From Euryarchaeota archaeon UBA58 (GTDB lineage: Archaea; Thermoplasmatota; Poseidoniia; Poseidoniales; Thalassarchaeaceae), in contig DAHR01000010.1 in NCBI GenBank assembly GCA_002498525.1, positions 83,152 to 99,132 on the forward strand: a stretch of DNA of 15,981 bases, written 5' to 3'. How positions within the stretch are numbered: the first letter of the stretch is position 1; each line of letters opens with the position of its first letter. The translations under genes and the position numbers were made by a program. Shown here piece after piece: positions 14,501 to 15,981 of the stretch. Below the pieces are notes generated by a model. That model was given only the letters and a program-made list of their open reading frames with translations, was not told the origin of the DNA and did not search any database.

Positions 14501-15217
14501 TTCCCAAGAACTTGTATTCGATCCGGTCCCGCCGTCGGGAATCGTCACATAATCGCTGGTGCCGGTGTAAGTTGTAGTCTGAGTATAGTCCGTCGACCAT
14601 TCCTCTCCGACACTGATTGGGAAGTCATATTTCTCCAAAGAGGGGCTGAATTCGTTGGTGACAACGAGGTCGGCCACGTGTATCGTGTAGTCCCACCACC
14701 AAATCGTGTAGATGAAATCGATATCGATGGTCGCTTCCTGCTCGATTGTTGCGAGGTCGGAAGCCCGGATAATCTCAATCGTATCGATTTCGATGATAAG
14801 GTCTCCATCATAACCAGCGAGATTAACATCTTCAGCCTCATATTCTCCGTCTGATTCGACTTTGTAAACCAGAGTCGAGACATTCTCAATTACGGTTGTA
14901 TAAATGGCTGTAACACGAGAATCGAGCGTTCCATCAAGCGTTTGAACATTCGTGCTGATGCCGCTGTCGGCGACGAAATCTTTGACATCGAGGAAGCCAT
15001 CGTAATTCCAACGGTCGCCGATTCGCCAAGTCGGTACATCGACGAGGGTCGAAGTTCGCTCTGAGGATTCTGCGTCGATTCGCTTTTCCAACCCCTCTGA
15101 ATCGACGAGATCAGCCTGAAAAAAACCAGCTTGTGCCGAAAACAAGAGAATCAAAACAAGTAACAAAACCGGATTACGCCGTGCAGACACGAGTGTCTGC
15201 AAACATAGTATGTACAT
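11576..15217 (-). CDS. Giant surface protein with CARDB/PKD-like repeats and acidic cytoplasmic tail
   Basis: 1213 aa from ATG 15217. Layout: signal peptide (about 11-33, A-R-R then a Leu-rich core); a unique N-terminal region (to about 330) opening with VPTWRIGDRWNY; a beta region; a CARDB-like domain (about 445-540, ending S-E-D-G-N-R-S-N-N); then about five PKD/Ig-like domains (about 545-1030) marked by repeated V-T-D-D-D-G or V-T-D-E-E-S strands and N-x-A-P linkers. Two Asp-rich D-x-D-G-x-G-N loops (at about 12555-12595 and 12246-12287) look like calcium sites. One helix (about 1041-1061) is followed by R-L-R-K-P-K, giving cytoplasm-side topology for a 150-residue tail that is mostly Asp/Glu/Ser. 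Likely a calcium-stabilised envelope stalk or adhesin. Co-oriented with and 8 nt upstream of the SepF-like gene. A TTG at 15220 and a GTG at 15190 are alternative starts. Confidence 0.88.
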   Translation of the reverse strand: MYILCLQTLVSARRNPVLLLVLILLFSAQAGFFQADLVDSEGLEKRIDAESSERTSTLVDVPTWRIGDRWNYDGFLDVKDFVADSGISTNVQTLDGTLDSRVTAIYTTVIENVSTLVYKVESDGEYEAEDVNLAGYDGDLIIEIDTIEIIRASDLATIEQEATIDIDFIYTIWWWDYTIHVADLVVTNEFSPSLEKYDFPISVGEEWSTDYTQTTTYTGTSDYVTIPDGGTGSNTSSWEVVSRGYSGVNYGGCGQSYNITTYDSDGEETGYYWYCPAIRNNIKSSMTESIGFIATHELNFYQVSTRTRTLDLDIEYQLSPLDMDMNATITVTDNSGEVVSEQSVEFRYEIEEDIRSATTDTNGQIVFALNSGDEADASEGGTELGSHGIIVWLPSASQIGAATVTIDPDVHPIDLVANTAGVTVERTRDNRTISLNSIIGFTAIPNDILTFSVPVMNRGILTSPATTIRVTGPDGVGSTRAVPSLQSLGEARVEVDWDVPAGQPVGDASVSFVVDENEEISEDGNRSNNAGSFSVFIGRLPSAVLNAPATIKTLQTISLNGLSSNDPDGGSISCEFQVETVSGATISAFEDDCIFEYEWNDDGEYLVSLLVTDEESDFDRVETTIVVQNRPPEITVEAESQTIPVLSPITFEVTERSDMDTRNQFAPVDIMWQTSCQEGSTVSSRCTVTPTIEGEYTIEVVGMDDDGDTVIERVSVSVTNIAPWNPGVEIWNGATKLLPDSRGMYSATEGDLLEIRGSAEDSSNDIDSLVHTWSPDAEDHPGLVQVSSGRYSTVEHVYITSGVHLATLVVTDDDGESAETLVVAIEVFNLAPTIAPVSPPLPVAEDGEISLTIDVWDTLGDRENLLNCFDLDPSTNSDGEGNSTDDCDVEGIAVTLSWPDAAVAPSSIIFHTTDDDGAVAMIEIPITVNNVKPSSHAMASNENPIEGYLVILSANLTTDSFHDMANMRYTWDLDTSVDSDGDGNAANDVDDERIWFEWKAEGVGSRTIKLTAWDESTSHSTLLVVNVEKKAFSFGDMVRPYGLVILLIVVIAALGGVLSMRLRKPKDLVEAPAGARRGRLVSMDDAFDDPEYDPFSEDAKKRRVKRLEETEEETDLQEDSANAEESEAVASEAEGAPVIEKTALDEEYEEISGESVDVSDFLDDLTDDSGDVEGETDQSSEADDEDQDSADDEDDANGDLADEQSEALMDEEE
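15183..15200. repeat. 18-bp palindrome at the start of the surface-protein gene
   Basis: GCAGACAC (15183-15190), two bases, GTGTCTGC (15193-15200), perfect arms. It lies 17 nt inside the coding region from ATG 15217 and covers the alternative GTG 15190. In the mRNA it would be an 8-bp hairpin next to the start. It could be a regulator site, a translational control hairpin, or chance. Confidence 0.5.
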
Positions 15218-15248
15218 CAAACCCCCGCTTCCAAGGTTTAATCATCTC

Positions 15249-15262
15249 ATTTGTCGACAAAT
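15249..15262. promoter_or_regulatory. 14-bp AT-rich palindrome upstream of surface-protein gene
   Basis: Perfect palindrome ATTTGTCGACAAAT, centred about 38 bp before ATG 15217 in the only AT-rich intergenic patch nearby. Its position relative to the start and to the TATA-like ATAATTTG suits a dimeric regulator's operator. No experimental support. Confidence 0.4.
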
Positions 15263-15267
15263 TATCT
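15256..15267 (-). promoter_or_regulatory. Possible TATA box of the surface-protein/sepF operon
   Basis: Minus-strand AGATAATTTG, about 40-50 nt before ATG 15217, overlaps the 14-bp palindrome. It is AT-rich relative to its surroundings but not a strong match to the archaeal consensus; GATTAAAC at about 15238-15245 is an alternative. Confidence 0.25.
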
Positions 15268-15426
15268 GAAATCCACATTCAAGAATTATTGTGACGAATT
15301 CCCTGACTTACGCTCACAGCGGGATTTGACGATTGCCGTGGCCGTACGTCGCCACAAAGCGGCGTCATTCTGCTTTTCTCAGCCTTATTTGGCCCCGGCC
15401 AATCGGATTCAATCGCTTCGAATCAA

Positions 15427-15981
15427 TCAAAGCAAGTCAGCGAGTTCGTCCTGTATGAATTGGACGGCTTCGAGAATCTCAGATTTGTCCCGAGCTCCCG
15501 TGATGACCATCTTGCCACTGCCGAAGATCAGGCAGACGACCTTGGGGTAGTCGAGCCGATAGATGAGTCCTGGGAACTGCTCCGGCTCGTACTCGACCTT
15601 GTCGAAAGGCAGGTGGAAGGTCAGATTGTTCAGATTGAGTCGGCGAGGTACCGCTGCTAGCGGTTCACCTTCGCGAATGCCGCGAATACGTGGGTCCTCT
15701 GCTTTGACTTCCTCGTCGGTAGCCGCGCGGATTCCGCCGTCCTCGAGATCGATCACGCGGGTGTGGTTATCGTCCATTCGAGCGGTGCCTTCGTAGTCTT
15801 CAGGGTAGAATAATGCGTAGGTCGCGACCATGTTCTGGACTTCGATCTCGACGTCCTTGAGGTCCCAGGTCTCAATGCCCGCATTGCGAAGATCGGCGAT
15901 CATTCGCTCGATTCCAGTGTGGATGTTATCCTTGTTCTTGCCGCCGGTGCAAACCGCACGACCCGAACGGAACATCAGGAT
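15427..15981 (-). CDS. tbp: TATA-binding protein (N-terminus cut by window), with internal insertion
   Basis: General archaeal transcription factor that binds TATA boxes and recruits TFB. The reading frame runs off the right edge, so the start and most of repeat 1 are missing. Visible: the end of repeat 1 (MFRSGRAVCTGGK, then a helix to NAGIE), the first strand of repeat 2 (EIEVQNMVAT), and the diagnostic VEYEPEQFPGLIYRLDYPKVV and FGSGKMVITGA blocks. Between V-A-T and L-N-L-N there are 60 residues where known TBPs have about 6, an acidic insertion at 15640-15819. There is no acidic C-terminal tail. It lies alone, about 209 bases from the divergently unrelated surface-protein operon. Confidence 0.97.
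   Translation of the reverse strand: MLMFRSGRAVCTGGKNKDNIHTGIERMIADLRNAGIETWDLKDVEIEVQNMVATYALFYPEDYEGTARMDDNHTRVIDLEDGGIRAATDEEVKAEDPRIRGIREGEPLAAVPRRLNLNNLTFHLPFDKVEYEPEQFPGLIYRLDYPKVVCLIFGSGKMVITGARDKSEILEAVQFIQDELADLL

Larger units (their letters stand above)
15218..15426. other. Intergenic region between tbp and the surface-protein gene
   Basis: About 209 bases without a convincing gene, the longest such gap in the window. The right third has a perfect inverted repeat TTGGCC-CC-GGCCAA (15389-15402) about 25 nt past the tbp stop, which may mark the tbp transcript end, though no T-run follows on the minus strand. The left third has the AT-rich palindrome and presumed promoter of the surface-protein operon. 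A frame open across 15251-15550 on the + strand runs antisense into tbp and looks non-coding. Confidence 0.6.

Noticed and set aside
15389..15402. TTGGCC-CC-GGCCAA as an intrinsic terminator of tbp
   Set aside because: The position is right but the stem is short and no T-run follows on the minus strand, so it is mentioned only as part of the intergenic region.
15251..15550. 99-aa + strand open frame between the surface-protein gene and tbp
   Set aside because: About half is antisense to tbp, the rest is promoter-like DNA with palindromes, and the translation resembles no protein.
1..15981. CRISPR arrays, tRNA/rRNA genes, insertion sequences, toxin-antitoxin or defence genes
   Set aside because: Looked for on both strands; no repeat-spacer pattern, cloverleaf, terminal inverted repeats with a transposase, or defence-type domains were seen.

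Overview
The window looks archaeal, most likely a marine Thermoplasmatota (Marine Group II / Poseidoniales-like) chromosome fragment. The grounds are a TATA-binding protein gene at the right edge, a SepF-like gene, a large single-pass surface protein with PKD/CARDB-like repeats, a short secreted lipoprotein, a proton/sodium-pumping pyrophosphatase, and TATA-type rather than bacterial promoters. The taxonomic placement is inference from gene content; no rRNA or other definitive marker is present. I see no tRNA, rRNA, insertion sequence, CRISPR array or prophage. Coding density is very high and no gene-free stretch exceeds about 230 bases.

Left part (1-5.7 kb). A truncated MFS permease gene overlaps a small glutaredoxin gene (+ strand). 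It is followed by a leftward set: hppA (membrane pyrophosphatase), a secreted lipoprotein and an alpha/beta hydrolase. The last two form a tight pair with a 9-nt gap. Upstream of hppA lies a class-I glutamine amidotransferase-like gene, separated from it by a 7-bp GC hairpin and a clear TATA box.

Middle (5.7-11.1 kb). A NifU-C-like Fe-S protein (+) and a three-helix membrane protein (-) precede a rightward DNA-repair cluster: PolX (with C-terminal PHP domain), a 68-aa membrane protein and endonuclease III, the last two sharing one base. A small membrane protein (-) is followed by a redox pair (+): a Bcp-type peroxiredoxin whose stop codon overlaps the start of a flavin-reductase-like protein.

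Right part (11.1-16 kb). A leftward pair consists of a 1.2-kaa surface protein and, 8 bases downstream, a SepF-like protein. This suggests a link between the cell envelope and FtsZ-based division. At the edge is TBP, truncated at its N-terminus by the window end.

The strongest oddities are a roughly 54-residue insertion in the second TBP repeat, loss of the third catalytic carboxylate in PolX, an endonuclease III lacking the fourth Fe-S cysteine, and the surface-protein/SepF operon. A W-x-x-GD-x-W-x-Y motif is shared by the two exported proteins.
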